From Streptomyces longispororuber (GTDB taxonomy: Bacteria > Actinomycetota > Actinomycetes > Streptomycetales > Streptomycetaceae), in the NCBI RefSeq assembly GCF_014656095.1, contig NZ_BNBT01000030.1:1-64000 (forward strand): a stretch of 64,000 nt of DNA, in the 5' to 3' direction. How positions within the stretch are numbered: position 1 is the first letter of the stretch; every line of letters begins with the position of its first letter. The notes beneath the pieces were generated by a model. It made no database searches and had not been told where the DNA came from. It saw only the letters and a program-made list of their open reading frames with translations. Both the position numbers and the translations under genes were made by a program. Positions 40,305 to 48,817 of this stretch are shown piece after piece.

Positions 40305-40757
40305 GTGTCAGCCCACACCGCGTCCGCGCAACCGGCAGACCCCGAGAGCTTCGAAGCCAAGTGGCAACTACCCCGCACCCCCCGCACCGCAGGCCGCGCC
40401 CGGGCCCTGCTGCGCGCGCAGCTCGCCGCCTGGAAGATCGACGGTGACGTGGCGGACACCGCCGAGTTGGTGCTCTCCGAGCTGGTCACCAACTCCGTCC
40501 GGCACGCGTACGTACCCGCGGGCCGGGAGATCGGCGTACGGGTTGCCCGACGTGACGGGTGTTTGCGGATCGAGGTCGCCGACGCGGGCAGCGGGCGGCC
40601 CGCGCCGTGTGTGGCGCGGGCCGACGACGAGCACGGCCGGGGCCTGGCCCTCGTGGTCGCCCTGGCGGAGCGGTGGGGCTGCCGCCCCCGTGCGTACGGG
40701 ATCGGCAAGGCGGTGTGGGCGGAACTCGGGCTGCCGCGCGGGCAGCCGTACCAGTGA
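40305..40757 (+). CDS. HATPase_c-type ATP-binding protein (anti-sigma/serine kinase-like)
   Basis: A 150-residue protein made of one GHKL ATPase domain: N-box 'LVLSELVTNSVRHAY', G1 box 'IEVADAGSGRP' and G2 region 'DEHGRGLALVVALAERWG'. It resembles RsbW/SpoIIAB-type anti-sigma factor kinases that are very numerous in Streptomyces. No partner sigma factor or anti-anti-sigma gene is adjacent. The GTG start has TGGAGGT ahead. Expression is probably controlled by the divergent GntR through two palindromic operators flanking its promoter. Confidence 0.85.
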   Translation: MSAHTASAQPADPESFEAKWQLPRTPRTAGRARALLRAQLAAWKIDGDVADTAELVLSELVTNSVRHAYVPAGREIGVRVARRDGCLRIEVADAGSGRPAPCVARADDEHGRGLALVVALAERWGCRPRAYGIGKAVWAELGLPRGQPYQ

Positions 40758-42449
40758 TCAGCCCGTGCCGAGGTGTGTCGGTGCGAACATGCGCAGCACC
40801 GCCGGCAGGACCACCACCGACGGGCCCGGTTCCGACAGGGCCTTGGTCAGGTCGTCGCGCAGGTGCTCGGGGGTCGTGCGGGCACCCGGGACGCCGAAGG
40901 ACTGTGCGAGCGCGACGAAGTCGGGGCGCGTGAGCTCGGTGGCCGTGGCCTCGCCGAAGGCGTCGGTCATGTACTCGCGCAGGATGCCGTAGCCGCCGTC
41001 GTCGACGATCAGCCAGGTGACGTTCAGGTCGTACTGGCGGGCGGTGGCCAGCTCGGCGATCGAGTACATGGCGCCGCCGTCGCCGGAGACGGCGAGGACC
41101 GGGCGGGTCGGGTCGGCCGCCGCCGCGCCGAGCGCCGCCGGGAAGCCGTAGCCGAGGCCGCCCGCGCCCTGGGCGGAGTGCATGGTGTTGGGGCGGCGGG
41201 CGTCGAACGCCGACCACGCCCAGTACGCCAGGATCGTCATGTCCCAGAAGGACGGGGAGTCGTCGGGCAAGGCCGCCCGGACCGAGGTCAGGACCTGCTG
41301 TTCCAGGGTCAGGTCCTGGGCGGCGATGCGCGCGCGGACCGCCGCGAGGACCTCGCGCGCCCGCCCCGGGGCCGCCGGGTCCGACCGCTGCCCCACCGTC
41401 TCCAGGAGCGCCGAGAGTGCCAGGCGGGCGTCCGCGTGGATGCCGAGTGCCGGGTGGTTGGACTCCAGCTTGCCGGGGTCGGCCTCGATCTGGATGACGC
41501 GGCCGCGCGGAGCGAACGTGTGGTAGTTCGAGGAGAGTTCGCCGAGGCCCGAGCCGACCACGAGGAGGACGTCCGCGTCCTCCAGGAAGTCGGTGGTGTG
41601 CCGGTCCTCCAGCCAGGACTGGAGGGACAGCGGGTGCTCCCAGGGGAAGGCGCCCTTGCCGCCGAAGGTGGTGACGACGGGCGCGTCCAGCTTCTCGGCG
41701 AGGGCACGGAGCTTGCCCGCGGCGTCGGCGCGGACCACGCCGCCGCCCGCGACGATCACCGGGCGCTCGGCCCGGGTCAGCAGGTCGGCGGCGACGGCGG
41801 TCAGCTCCGGGCGCGGGACGAGGTCGCGTGGCGTGGCGTCCACCGCCGTGACGACGGGCAGGGACGTCTCCGCGAGGAGGACGTCCTGGGGGATCTCCAC
41901 CCACACCGGCCCGTGCGGCGCGGTGAGCGCCGCCTCCCAGGCCGCCGCGAGCGCGGACGGGATCTGGGACTGCGTACGGACCGTGTGGACGGACTTGACC
42001 ACGTCCCGGAACGAGGCCTGCTGGTCGCGCAGCTCGTGCAGATAGCCGTGGCGCCCGCCGCCGAGCCCGGCGACGGGGACCTGGCTGCCGATCGCGAGCA
42101 CCGGCGCGCTCGCGGCCGCGGCCTCCTGGAGCGCGGCCAGCGAGAGCAGCGCGCCCGGCCCGGTGGAGAGCAGCAGCGGCGCCACCTCGCCCGTGATCCG
42201 GCCGTACGCGTCCGCCGCGAATCCCGCGTTGTTCTCCACCCGCAGCCCGACGTACGCCAGGTCCGAGCGGCGCAGCGCGTCGAACATGCCGAGCGCGTGC
42301 TGCCCCGGCAGGCCGAAGACGGTCGACGCGCCGAGACCGCGCAGGGTCTCGACGACCAGGTCGCCGCCGGTCCTCCCGGCGGGCGGGTTGAGGGCGGCCT
42401 CGGTCTGCGCGGGCGTGGGCCGCAGTTCCAGGTCGTGGTCGTGGGTCAC
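40758..42449 (-). CDS. thiamine-pyrophosphate-dependent decarboxylase (AruI/acetolactate-synthase-like)
   Basis: A 563-residue TPP enzyme of the acetolactate synthase/pyruvate decarboxylase fold. The N-terminal PYR domain has the catalytic Glu in '[16 protein letters not shown]', followed by a central domain and a C-terminal PP domain with the TPP motif '[15 protein letters not shown]...N'. The GTG start overlaps the stop of the ureohydrolase gene (GTGA). Pairing with an agmatinase-family enzyme recalls the arginine transaminase route, in which AruI decarboxylates 2-ketoarginine to 4-guanidinobutyraldehyde and GbuA then hydrolyses 4-guanidinobutyrate. The length (AruI is about 560 residues) fits. 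The substrate is inferred, not proven; the stop codon immediately follows the divergent HATPase gene end. Confidence 0.82.
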   Translation of the reverse strand: MTHDHDLELRPTPAQTEAALNPPAGRTGGDLVVETLRGLGASTVFGLPGQHALGMFDALRRSDLAYVGLRVENNAGFAADAYGRITGEVAPLLLSTGPGALLSLAALQEAAAASAPVLAIGSQVPVAGLGGGRHGYLHELRDQQASFRDVVKSVHTVRTQSQIPSALAAAWEAALTAPHGPVWVEIPQDVLLAETSLPVVTAVDATPRDLVPRPELTAVAADLLTRAERPVIVAGGGVVRADAAGKLRALAEKLDAPVVTTFGGKGAFPWEHPLSLQSWLEDRHTTDFLEDADVLLVVGSGLGELSSNYHTFAPRGRVIQIEADPGKLESNHPALGIHADARLALSALLETVGQRSDPAAPGRAREVLAAVRARIAAQDLTLEQQVLTSVRAALPDDSPSFWDMTILAYWAWSAFDARRPNTMHSAQGAGGLGYGFPAALGAAAADPTRPVLAVSGDGGAMYSIAELATARQYDLNVTWLIVDDGGYGILREYMTDAFGEATATELTRPDFVALAQSFGVPGARTTPEHLRDDLTKALSEPGPSVVVLPAVLRMFAPTHLGTG

Positions 42450-43420
42450 TTCGAACGGGCCTCCGCGATCTGGCGGGACATGATCGTGGTCAGTTCGTAC
42501 GCGGTGTGGGACGCGGCCACGGCGGTGATCTCGGCGTGGTCGTAGGCGGGCGCGACCTCCACGACGTCGGCGGAGACGAGGTTGCAGGAGGCCAGGCCGC
42601 GCAGGATCTCCAGGAGCTCGCGGGAGGTCATGCCGCCCGCCTCGGGGGTGCCGGTGCCCGGGGCGTGGGCCGGGTCGAGGCAGTCGATGTCGATGGAGAT
42701 GTACAGCGGCCGGTCGCCGATGCGCTGGCGGAGCTGGTCGGCGACCTCGTCGGCGCCCCGGCGGTAGATGTCGGCGGACGTGACGATGCCGAAGCCCATC
42801 TTCTCGTCGTCGGTGAGGTCCTGCTTGCCGTACAGCGGACCGCGCGTGCCGACGTGGCTGAGGGCCTCGGTGTCGAGGATGCCCTCCTCCACGGCCCGGC
42901 GGAACGGCGTGCCGTGCGTGTACTCGGCGCCGAAGTACGTGTCCCAGGTGTCGAGGTGCGCGTCGAAGTGCAGCAGCGCCACCGGGCCGTGCTTCTTCGC
43001 CACCGAGCGGAGCAGCGGCAGGGCGATGGTGTGGTCGCCGCCGAGCGTCATCATGCGGGCGCCGGTGGCGAGCAGGTCGTCGGCGGCGGCCTCGACGGTC
43101 TCCACGGCCTCGTTGATGTTGAACGGGTTCGCCGCGATGTCGCCGGCGTCGGCGACCTGGGCGAGCGCGAACGGGGAGGCGTCCTGCGCCGGGTTGTACG
43201 GCCGCAGCAGGCGGGACGCCTCGCGGATGGCGTTGCCGCCGAAGCGGGCGCCCGGGCGGTAGGAGACGCCCGAGTCGAAGGGGACGCCGACGACGGCCAC
43301 GTCCGCGGTGCCGACCTCGTCGAGGCGGGGCAGGCGGGCGAAGGTGGCGGGGCCCGCGTAGCGAGGGATCCGCGAGGAGTCGACGGGGCCGCGCGGGGTG
43401 GTGTTCTCGGGGGTGGTCAT
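42446..43420 (-). CDS. speB: agmatinase / guanidinobutyrase family ureohydrolase
   Basis: A 324-residue binuclear-manganese ureohydrolase. All metal-binding motifs are intact: '[13 protein letters not shown]', '[16 protein letters not shown]' and '[22 protein letters not shown]'. The family releases urea from agmatine, 4-guanidinobutyrate or related guanidino compounds. The co-directional TPP decarboxylase, which overlaps it by 4 bp, and the sodium symporter upstream favour guanidinobutyrate or agmatine catabolism to GABA or putrescine. ATG at 43420; spacing to the symporter gene is about 200 bp and holds a dispersed repeat, so it may have its own promoter. Confidence 0.9.
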   Translation of the reverse strand: MTTPENTTPRGPVDSSRIPRYAGPATFARLPRLDEVGTADVAVVGVPFDSGVSYRPGARFGGNAIREASRLLRPYNPAQDASPFALAQVADAGDIAANPFNINEAVETVEAAADDLLATGARMMTLGGDHTIALPLLRSVAKKHGPVALLHFDAHLDTWDTYFGAEYTHGTPFRRAVEEGILDTEALSHVGTRGPLYGKQDLTDDEKMGFGIVTSADIYRRGADEVADQLRQRIGDRPLYISIDIDCLDPAHAPGTGTPEAGGMTSRELLEILRGLASCNLVSADVVEVAPAYDHAEITAVAASHTAYELTTIMSRQIAEARSK

Positions 43421-43530
43421 GGTCGGTGTCTCCAGGTGTAACGAATGTGCGTAAACAGTGTGAACCCTCGCGGGGCGCCCCGGACCCGCCCCTTCCCGAA
43501 CCGGGGGCTGCCGCCTCCGTGCCCCCGCTT

Positions 43531-43572
43531 TTCGGCGCTTCGCGCCTCGTCCTCAAACGCCGGACGGGCTGG
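43531..43572. repeat. dispersed GCCGGACGGGCTG element
   Basis: The intergenic copy includes the extended flank TTCGGCGCTTCGCGCCTCGTCC before the CTCAAACGCCGGACGGGCTGG core, as in the copies at 57.5 kb. It lies between the symporter and ureohydrolase genes. Confidence 0.75.
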
Positions 43573-43617
43573 AAACCGGGCGGGGCCCGACGGCTCGGGG
43601 AGGGCCGGGGGAGGAAG

Positions 43618-45066
43618 TCAGGCCGTCACGGGCACCTCCGCCTCGGGCTCGCGGCCCGCGACCCGCTCCCGCCACGCCGCGAGCGTCGCCGCGTCGGTGG
43701 GCCGGGTCACCAAGGACCCCACCACGTACACCAGCAGCGAGGCGAGCAGCCCGTAGTAGATGGGCTCGTTGGCGAGGATGCCGTAGTGCCACATCAGGCC
43801 GATGACCGAGACGCCGCCGGCGACGACGGCGGCGAGCGCCCCGGCCCCGGTGCCCCGGCGCCACAGCAGGCCGCCGAGGATCGGCACGAGCAGGCCCGCG
43901 ACGAGCAGGTTGTAGGCGACGGTCAGGGCCTGGACGACGTCGTCGATGGCGATGGCGACGCCGATCACGGCCGCGCCCATGACGAGGATGAAGGCGCGGT
44001 TGCCCTTCACCTCGTCGTGCGGGCCGGCCCCCGCTGCCGCGCCCCGCAGCCGGGCCCAGATGTCGTTGTTGGCCACGGTCGCGCAGGCGATGAGCGCCCC
44101 GGACGAGGTGGACATCACGGCGGCGAGCGCCGCGGCGAGGACGAGGCCGCGTACGCCGACGGGCAGTTCGTCCTTGACGACGGTCGCGAAGGCGGAGTCG
44201 GCGCTGGGCAGGTTCGGGTACATGACCTTGGCCGCGGTGCCGATGACGGCGCCCGCGAGCGCGTACACGAGGCAGTACGTGCCGGCCACCGTGCCGCCCC
44301 AGCGGGCGACCTTGTCGCTGCGCGCGGTGAACACCCGCTGCCAGATGTCCTGCCCGATGAGCATGCCGAAGGTGTAGATCAGTACGTACGTGAAGATGGT
44401 CTCGCCGCCGACGCCGAAGGGCTCGAAGTAGTCGCCGGGCAGCTCGTCGCGCATCGCGCCGAAGCCGCCCGCCTTGACGACCGCGATCGGCAGGAGCAGG
44501 AGCAGCACGCCGATGGTCTTCACCACGAACTGCACCATGTCGGTGAGCGTGATCGACCACATGCCGCCGAGCGTGGAGTACGCGACGACGACGGAGCCGC
44601 CGATGACGACGGCGAGCGTGCGCGGCACGTCGAACAGGACGTCGAAGATGGTGGCGTACGCGATGGTGGAGGTCACCGCGAGCATCAGCGTGTAGCCCCA
44701 CATGACGACGCCGGACAGGACGCCGGCGCGGCCGCCGTAGCGCAGGTCGAGCATCTCGGAGACGGTGTAGACCCGCAGGCGGGCGATGCGGGCCGAGAAG
44801 AGGACCGACAGGGCCAGCAGGCCGAGGCCGATGGTGAAGACCATCCAGGCGCCGGACAGGCCGTGGGTGTAGCCGAGGCCGACCCCGCCGATGGTGGAGG
44901 CGCCGCCGAGGACGATCGCGGCCATCGTGCCGGAGTACATCCACGGCCCGAGGCGGCGGCCCGCGACGAGGAACTCGCTTTTCGACTTGGCGCGGCGCAT
45001 GCCCCACCAGCCCATCGCGAGCATGCCGGCGAGGTAGAGGACGATCACGGTGTAGTCCACGGCCAT
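43618..45066 (-). CDS. sodium:solute symporter (SSS family)
   Basis: A 482-residue integral membrane protein with about 13 hydrophobic spans. The SSS family core is visible: 'GWWGMRRAKSKSEFLVAGRR' near the N-terminus, 'VLGGASTIGGVGLGYTHGLS' (sodium-site region), and the long signature around 'AVMSTSSGALIACATVANND'. Such carriers import substrates such as proline, pantothenate or urea; context suggests a guanidino compound or amine. The ATG has CAAGGAGG ahead. It is divergent from a PucR regulator and precedes the ureohydrolase and TPP decarboxylase genes. Confidence 0.88.
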   Translation of the reverse strand: MAVDYTVIVLYLAGMLAMGWWGMRRAKSKSEFLVAGRRLGPWMYSGTMAAIVLGGASTIGGVGLGYTHGLSGAWMVFTIGLGLLALSVLFSARIARLRVYTVSEMLDLRYGGRAGVLSGVVMWGYTLMLAVTSTIAYATIFDVLFDVPRTLAVVIGGSVVVAYSTLGGMWSITLTDMVQFVVKTIGVLLLLLPIAVVKAGGFGAMRDELPGDYFEPFGVGGETIFTYVLIYTFGMLIGQDIWQRVFTARSDKVARWGGTVAGTYCLVYALAGAVIGTAAKVMYPNLPSADSAFATVVKDELPVGVRGLVLAAALAAVMSTSSGALIACATVANNDIWARLRGAAAGAGPHDEVKGNRAFILVMGAAVIGVAIAIDDVVQALTVAYNLLVAGLLVPILGGLLWRRGTGAGALAAVVAGGVSVIGLMWHYGILANEPIYYGLLASLLVYVVGSLVTRPTDAATLAAWRERVAGREPEAEVPVTA

Positions 45067-45205
45067 GGCGGGCCTCCTTGCGCTCTCGGTCGGTGGCGTG
45101 TCGTGCGGGTGGAGCCGGAAGGCGACCGGCCGCGGGGACATCCGCCCGTACCCGCGGCGCCCGGTCGGCACGACCCTAGGTGGCCGGAAAGCGACGCTGA
45201 AGTGT

Positions 45206-45245
45206 ACGTTTCCTCCACCCTCCGAGTCGGAGATGGAGGAAACGT
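45206..45245. promoter_or_regulatory. 40-bp inverted repeat covering the pucR ribosome-binding site
   Basis: Outer arms ACGTTTCCTCCA (45206-45217) and TGGAGGAAACGT (45234-45245) are perfectly complementary. An inner CTCCGA-G-TCGGAG dyad continues the symmetry. The right arm contains the GGAGGAA that serves the PucR-family start at 45251, so the folded mRNA would hide the ribosome-binding site. As DNA it is also a good operator candidate in the divergent promoter. Confidence 0.75.
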
Positions 45246-45250
45246 CCACC

Positions 45251-46930
45251 ATGCCGTCCGCCCCGCCGCCCCCACCGCCCCCCTCGTCGTCCGCCGTGCC
45301 GGACCCGCCGCCCCTCACGCCGTCCGCCGTGCCGGACCCAGCGGCCGCGGCCGGTGCCGGTCCCGCGGCCGGTGCCGGTGCCGCGCCCCCGCCCACCCCC
45401 GCCGTCCCCCTCGCCGCCCTCCTCGCCCACGAGGAGCTGGGCCTGCGCCGGATCGCGGGCCCGGACGCGGCGGGGACCGCCGTGCACTGGGTGCACACCT
45501 CGGAGATGAGCGACCCGTACCCGTACCTGCTCGGGGGCGAGCTGCTGCTCACGGCCGGGGTGCACGTACCGCACGGGGCGGACGCGGGTCCGCACCTGGA
45601 CGCGTACGTGTCCCGCATCGTCGCGGCGGGCGGCGCCGCCCTCGGGTTCGGGGTCGCGCCCGTGCACGCGGCGGTGCCGCCCGCGCTGGTGGCGGCCTGC
45701 GACCGGTACGGGCTCCCGCTGCTCGAAGTGCCGCCCCGGACGACGTTCAGCGGGGTCGCGCGCGCCGTGTGGCAGCTCATGGCGGAGGCCAGGCACACCG
45801 AGCTGCGCCGCGTCGCGCAGGCGCAGCAGGGGCTCGCGGCCGCCGCGGCCCGGCCCGACCCGGTGCCCGCGCTGCTGCGGCAGCTCGCGACGCGCCTGGA
45901 CGGGTACGCGGCCCTGCACGCCGCCGACGGCACCCCCGCCCAGAGCGCGGGCACCCCGCCGGGCGAGGCCGCGCGGGCCGCCCTGGCCCGGCTCGCGGGC
46001 GTGGTGCTGCACCCCGCCGGGCCCCGCCCCGCGCCCGCCCCCGCGTCCGGCACCGACACCGTCGCGGGCACCCACCTGGCCGCCTACGCGCTCGCCGGGC
46101 CGCAGGGCCTGGCCCTAGGGGTGGCGACCCGGCGCCGCGAGCCGGGCGACCACACCGTCGCCCAGGTCGCCGCCGTGCTGCTCGCGCTGCTCGCCGCGCC
46201 CCTCCAGGGCGCCACCGAGGCGGCGCGCTCCGCCGCCCTGGTGCGGCTGCTGCTCGGCGCGGCCCCGCACGAGGTGGCGCCCCTCCTCGGCGCCGGGCCC
46301 TGGACGGTGGTCCACGCCCGCGTGCAGCGCGCCGCCGCCGACGGCACCGCGCCGACGGCGGCGTCCCTCGCGGCGGCCCTGGGCAGCACGCTGGTCGACC
46401 CGGGCCGGGACGGCAGCAGTAGCGGCAGCGGCAGCGGCAGCGAGGGCGGCAGCGGCAGCGAGGCCGAGGGGGACGGGAGCGGCGCGCGGGACACCACCCT
46501 CCTCGTCCCCGCCGACCGCGAGGTCACCCCGCAGCGCGGCTGGACCCTCGGCGTCTCCGCCCCCGCCGGGGCCGACGCGCGCGCCGCCGCCGACACGCAG
46601 GCCGCGCGGGCCGCCCGCCGGGCCGCCGCCACCCGCGTCCCGCTCGTACGGCACCACGGGACCGGCCTCGCCGCGCTCGTCGCGCCCGCCGAGGCCGACG
46701 CCCACGCCCGGGCGCTGCTCGCCCCGCTCGGCGGCAGCGCGCCGCTCACCGAGACCCTGCGCACCTGGCTGTCCCTGCACGGCAGTTGGGACCGCACGGC
46801 GGCTGCCCTGGCCGTGCACCGCAACACCGTCCGCCAGCGCGTCGCGCGCTGCGCCGCCCTGCTGGACGCCGACCTGGACGACCCGGACGTCCGCATGGAG
46901 CTGTGGTTCGCGCTGACCCGCACCGTCTGA
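45251..46930 (+). CDS. PucR-family transcriptional regulator
   Basis: A 559-residue regulator. After ~50 low-complexity Pro/Ala residues comes an N-terminal PucR domain ('LLAHEELGLRRIAG', 'LLGGELLLTAGVHVPHG'). A central region follows, and the C-terminal helix-turn-helix of the PucR/CdaR class: 'LRTWLSLHGSWDRTAAALAV' and 'HRNTVRQRVARCAALL'. A Ser/Gly linker with (SG)n repeats breaks the central part. PucR-family proteins sense purine, amine or amino-acid catabolites, fitting the divergent symporter/ureohydrolase/TPP operon. The ATG at 45251 is chosen for the GGAGGAAACG ahead; an in-frame ATG at 45233 would lie inside the inverted repeat. Confidence 0.86.
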   Translation: MPSAPPPPPPPSSSAVPDPPPLTPSAVPDPAAAAGAGPAAGAGAAPPPTPAVPLAALLAHEELGLRRIAGPDAAGTAVHWVHTSEMSDPYPYLLGGELLLTAGVHVPHGADAGPHLDAYVSRIVAAGGAALGFGVAPVHAAVPPALVAACDRYGLPLLEVPPRTTFSGVARAVWQLMAEARHTELRRVAQAQQGLAAAAARPDPVPALLRQLATRLDGYAALHAADGTPAQSAGTPPGEAARAALARLAGVVLHPAGPRPAPAPASGTDTVAGTHLAAYALAGPQGLALGVATRRREPGDHTVAQVAAVLLALLAAPLQGATEAARSAALVRLLLGAAPHEVAPLLGAGPWTVVHARVQRAAADGTAPTAASLAAALGSTLVDPGRDGSSSGSGSGSEGGSGSEAEGDGSGARDTTLLVPADREVTPQRGWTLGVSAPAGADARAAADTQAARAARRAAATRVPLVRHHGTGLAALVAPAEADAHARALLAPLGGSAPLTETLRTWLSLHGSWDRTAAALAVHRNTVRQRVARCAALLDADLDDPDVRMELWFALTRTV

Positions 46931-47012
46931 ACGACACCCCTCGGCGTCGGCTCCCCGAAGGGACGCGCCGAACCCCGACGGAGCCGCACCCGGCCGACGG
47001 CACAATGGACCC

Positions 47013-47801
47013 ATGCCGATACCGACCCGCGCAGCGCTCGTAGACCACCTCGTCCGCACCCGCATTGCGGGCAGCGTGGCGACCCCCCGCGAGAACAACC
47101 TCTCCCACTACCGCAAGCTCGCGAACGGCGACCGGCACTACTGGCTGGGCCTGGAACTCGGCGACCGCTGGAGCGACGAGCAGGACGTGCTCGCCGTGAT
47201 GGCCGAGCGCTGCGGCGTCATCGACGACCCCGGGCACCGGCAGGGCCAGGACACCATCGACCCGGAGCTGACGGTCGACGCCCTGGAGCGGATGGCAGGC
47301 CGTCTGCGCAAGGCCGCCGACGCCAAGGAGCGGGTCCTGTTCGCGACCGGGCACCCCGGCGGGCTGCTCGACGTGCACCGCGCGACGGCCGCCGCGCTGC
47401 GCGCCGCGGGCTGCGAGATCGTGGTCATCCCGGACGGCCTGACGGCGGACGAGGGCTTCGTCTTCCAGTTCGCGGACGTGGCGGTCCTGGAGCGGGGCGC
47501 CACGCTGTGGCACACCCACTCCCCCGAGCCGATGAACGCCATCCTGGACGGGCTGCTGCGCGCCGAGCGCCCGCTGCCCGACCTGGTCGTCGCCGACCAC
47601 GGCTGGGCGGGCCGCGCGGGCCAGCGGGGCATCGACGCCGTCGGCTACGCGGACTGCAACGACCCGGCCCTGTTCATCGGCGAGGCCGAGGGCACGGTCC
47701 AGGTGACGGTCCCCCTGGACGACCACGTGACCAGCCCCCGGTACTACGACCCGCTGACGGCCTACCTCCTGGGAGCGGCGGGGCTGGCCGGGGACAGGTG
47801 A
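47013..47801 (+). CDS. conserved actinobacterial protein, phosphatase-like annotation
   Basis: A 262-residue cytosolic protein. Conserved-looking segments are 'NNLSHYRKLANGDRHYWLGL', 'RVLFATGHPGGLLDVHRATA', 'LWHTHSPEPMNAILDGL' and 'LVVADHGWAGRAGQRGIDAV', with histidines and aspartates that could bind metal or phosphate. From memory such proteins are simply called 'phosphatase' in actinomycete genomes; I cannot confirm the reaction from sequence. The ATG is in the intergenic 80 bp after the PucR gene, with a weak ribosome-binding site. It may be co-transcribed with pucR but shows no functional link. Confidence 0.72.
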   Translation: MPIPTRAALVDHLVRTRIAGSVATPRENNLSHYRKLANGDRHYWLGLELGDRWSDEQDVLAVMAERCGVIDDPGHRQGQDTIDPELTVDALERMAGRLRKAADAKERVLFATGHPGGLLDVHRATAAALRAAGCEIVVIPDGLTADEGFVFQFADVAVLERGATLWHTHSPEPMNAILDGLLRAERPLPDLVVADHGWAGRAGQRGIDAVGYADCNDPALFIGEAEGTVQVTVPLDDHVTSPRYYDPLTAYLLGAAGLAGDR

Positions 47802-47827
47802 GCCCCGCCGGATGACGGCCCCCGCGG

Positions 47828-48787
47828 TCAGCGGGGCCCCGGCGTGGGGTCCAGGTACACGCGCCGCACCGCGGGGAAGCGCTCCCGGACGCGCCGGGCC
47901 ATCCGGTCGCAGGCCTGCTCGACCTCGGCGGCGGTGGACACGTCCCGGAAGTTCACCTTCGCCGCGACCAGTGCCTCGTCGGGCCCCTGGAGCAGGGTGG
48001 TGAGCTCCAGGACGTCCACCACGTGCGGGTCGGCGAGGAGTTCGGCCCGCACCCGTTCCCGTACGGGGCGCGGCAGGGGCCGGCCGATGAGCAGGTCCGC
48101 GTTGGCCCGCCCCAGGACCCAGGCCACGTACACCAGCAGGACGCCGATGGCGAGCGACGCGACGCCGTCCCAGACGCCCGAGCCGGTGAGCTGGCCGCCG
48201 AGCAGGCCGCCCGCGGCGAGCACGAGGCCCGCGAGCGCGGCCGAGTCCTCCATGACCACCGCCTTCACCGCGGTGTCGGGCGTGTGCCGCAGATAGCGCC
48301 CGATCTGTACGTCGAACCGCGCCGCCGCCCCGCGCGCCTGTTTCAGGCCGGTGCGCAGGGAGTAGCCCTCCAGCAGGAAGGCGATGCCGAGGACGGCGTA
48401 CGAGAGCAGCGGGTCCCCGGGCTCGTGGCCGTGCGTGAGGGTGTGGACGCCGTCGTACACGGCGAAGACGCCGCCGCCGACGAACGTGGCGACGGAGGCG
48501 AGCAGCGCCCAGACGTAGCGCGCGCCGCCGTAGCCGAGGGGGTGGTCCTCGTCGGCGGGCCGCTCGGCGCTCTTCAGCGAGACGAGCAGCATGAGCTCGG
48601 TGACGGTGTCGGCCACGGAGTGCGCCGCCTCGGAGAGCATCGCGCTGGAGCCGCTGACCGCGCCGGCCACGGCCTTGGCGGCGGCGATCCCGAGGTTGGC
48701 GAGCGCGGCGACGACGACCGTGACGGCGCTCTCGCCGCCCGCCGCGCCGTCACCGTCTTCCGCCGTACATGAGGAGGTTTCGCCCAT
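47828..48787 (-). CDS. cation diffusion facilitator (CDF) metal exporter
   Basis: A 319-residue CDF-family antiporter. It has six predicted membrane spans; the metal site of span 2 is 'SEAAHSVADT' (HxxxD) and that of span 5 is around 'AVVMEDSAALAGL'. A cytosolic C-terminal domain ('ELTTLLQGPDEALVAAKVNF', 'RERFPAVRRVYLDP') is typical of ZT_dimer. It exports Zn2+, Fe2+ or Co2+ in exchange for protons. It is convergent with the phosphatase-like gene. Ribosome-binding site: GAGGAGGTTTCG shortly upstream of the ATG on the minus strand (inside the preceding codons), so the start could be a few codons later. Confidence 0.85.
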   Translation of the reverse strand: MGETSSCTAEDGDGAAGGESAVTVVVAALANLGIAAAKAVAGAVSGSSAMLSEAAHSVADTVTELMLLVSLKSAERPADEDHPLGYGGARYVWALLASVATFVGGGVFAVYDGVHTLTHGHEPGDPLLSYAVLGIAFLLEGYSLRTGLKQARGAAARFDVQIGRYLRHTPDTAVKAVVMEDSAALAGLVLAAGGLLGGQLTGSGVWDGVASLAIGVLLVYVAWVLGRANADLLIGRPLPRPVRERVRAELLADPHVVDVLELTTLLQGPDEALVAAKVNFRDVSTAAEVEQACDRMARRVRERFPAVRRVYLDPTPGPR

Positions 48788-48817
48788 GTCGGGGCAGTAT
48801 GCCCGATAAGCCGACGC

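Noticed and set aside
39020..40757. Integrated element (pSAM2-like) around GntR/HATPase
   Set aside because: GntR genes with such palindromes occur in integrative elements, but no integrase, replication, transfer gene, tRNA or att duplication is visible.
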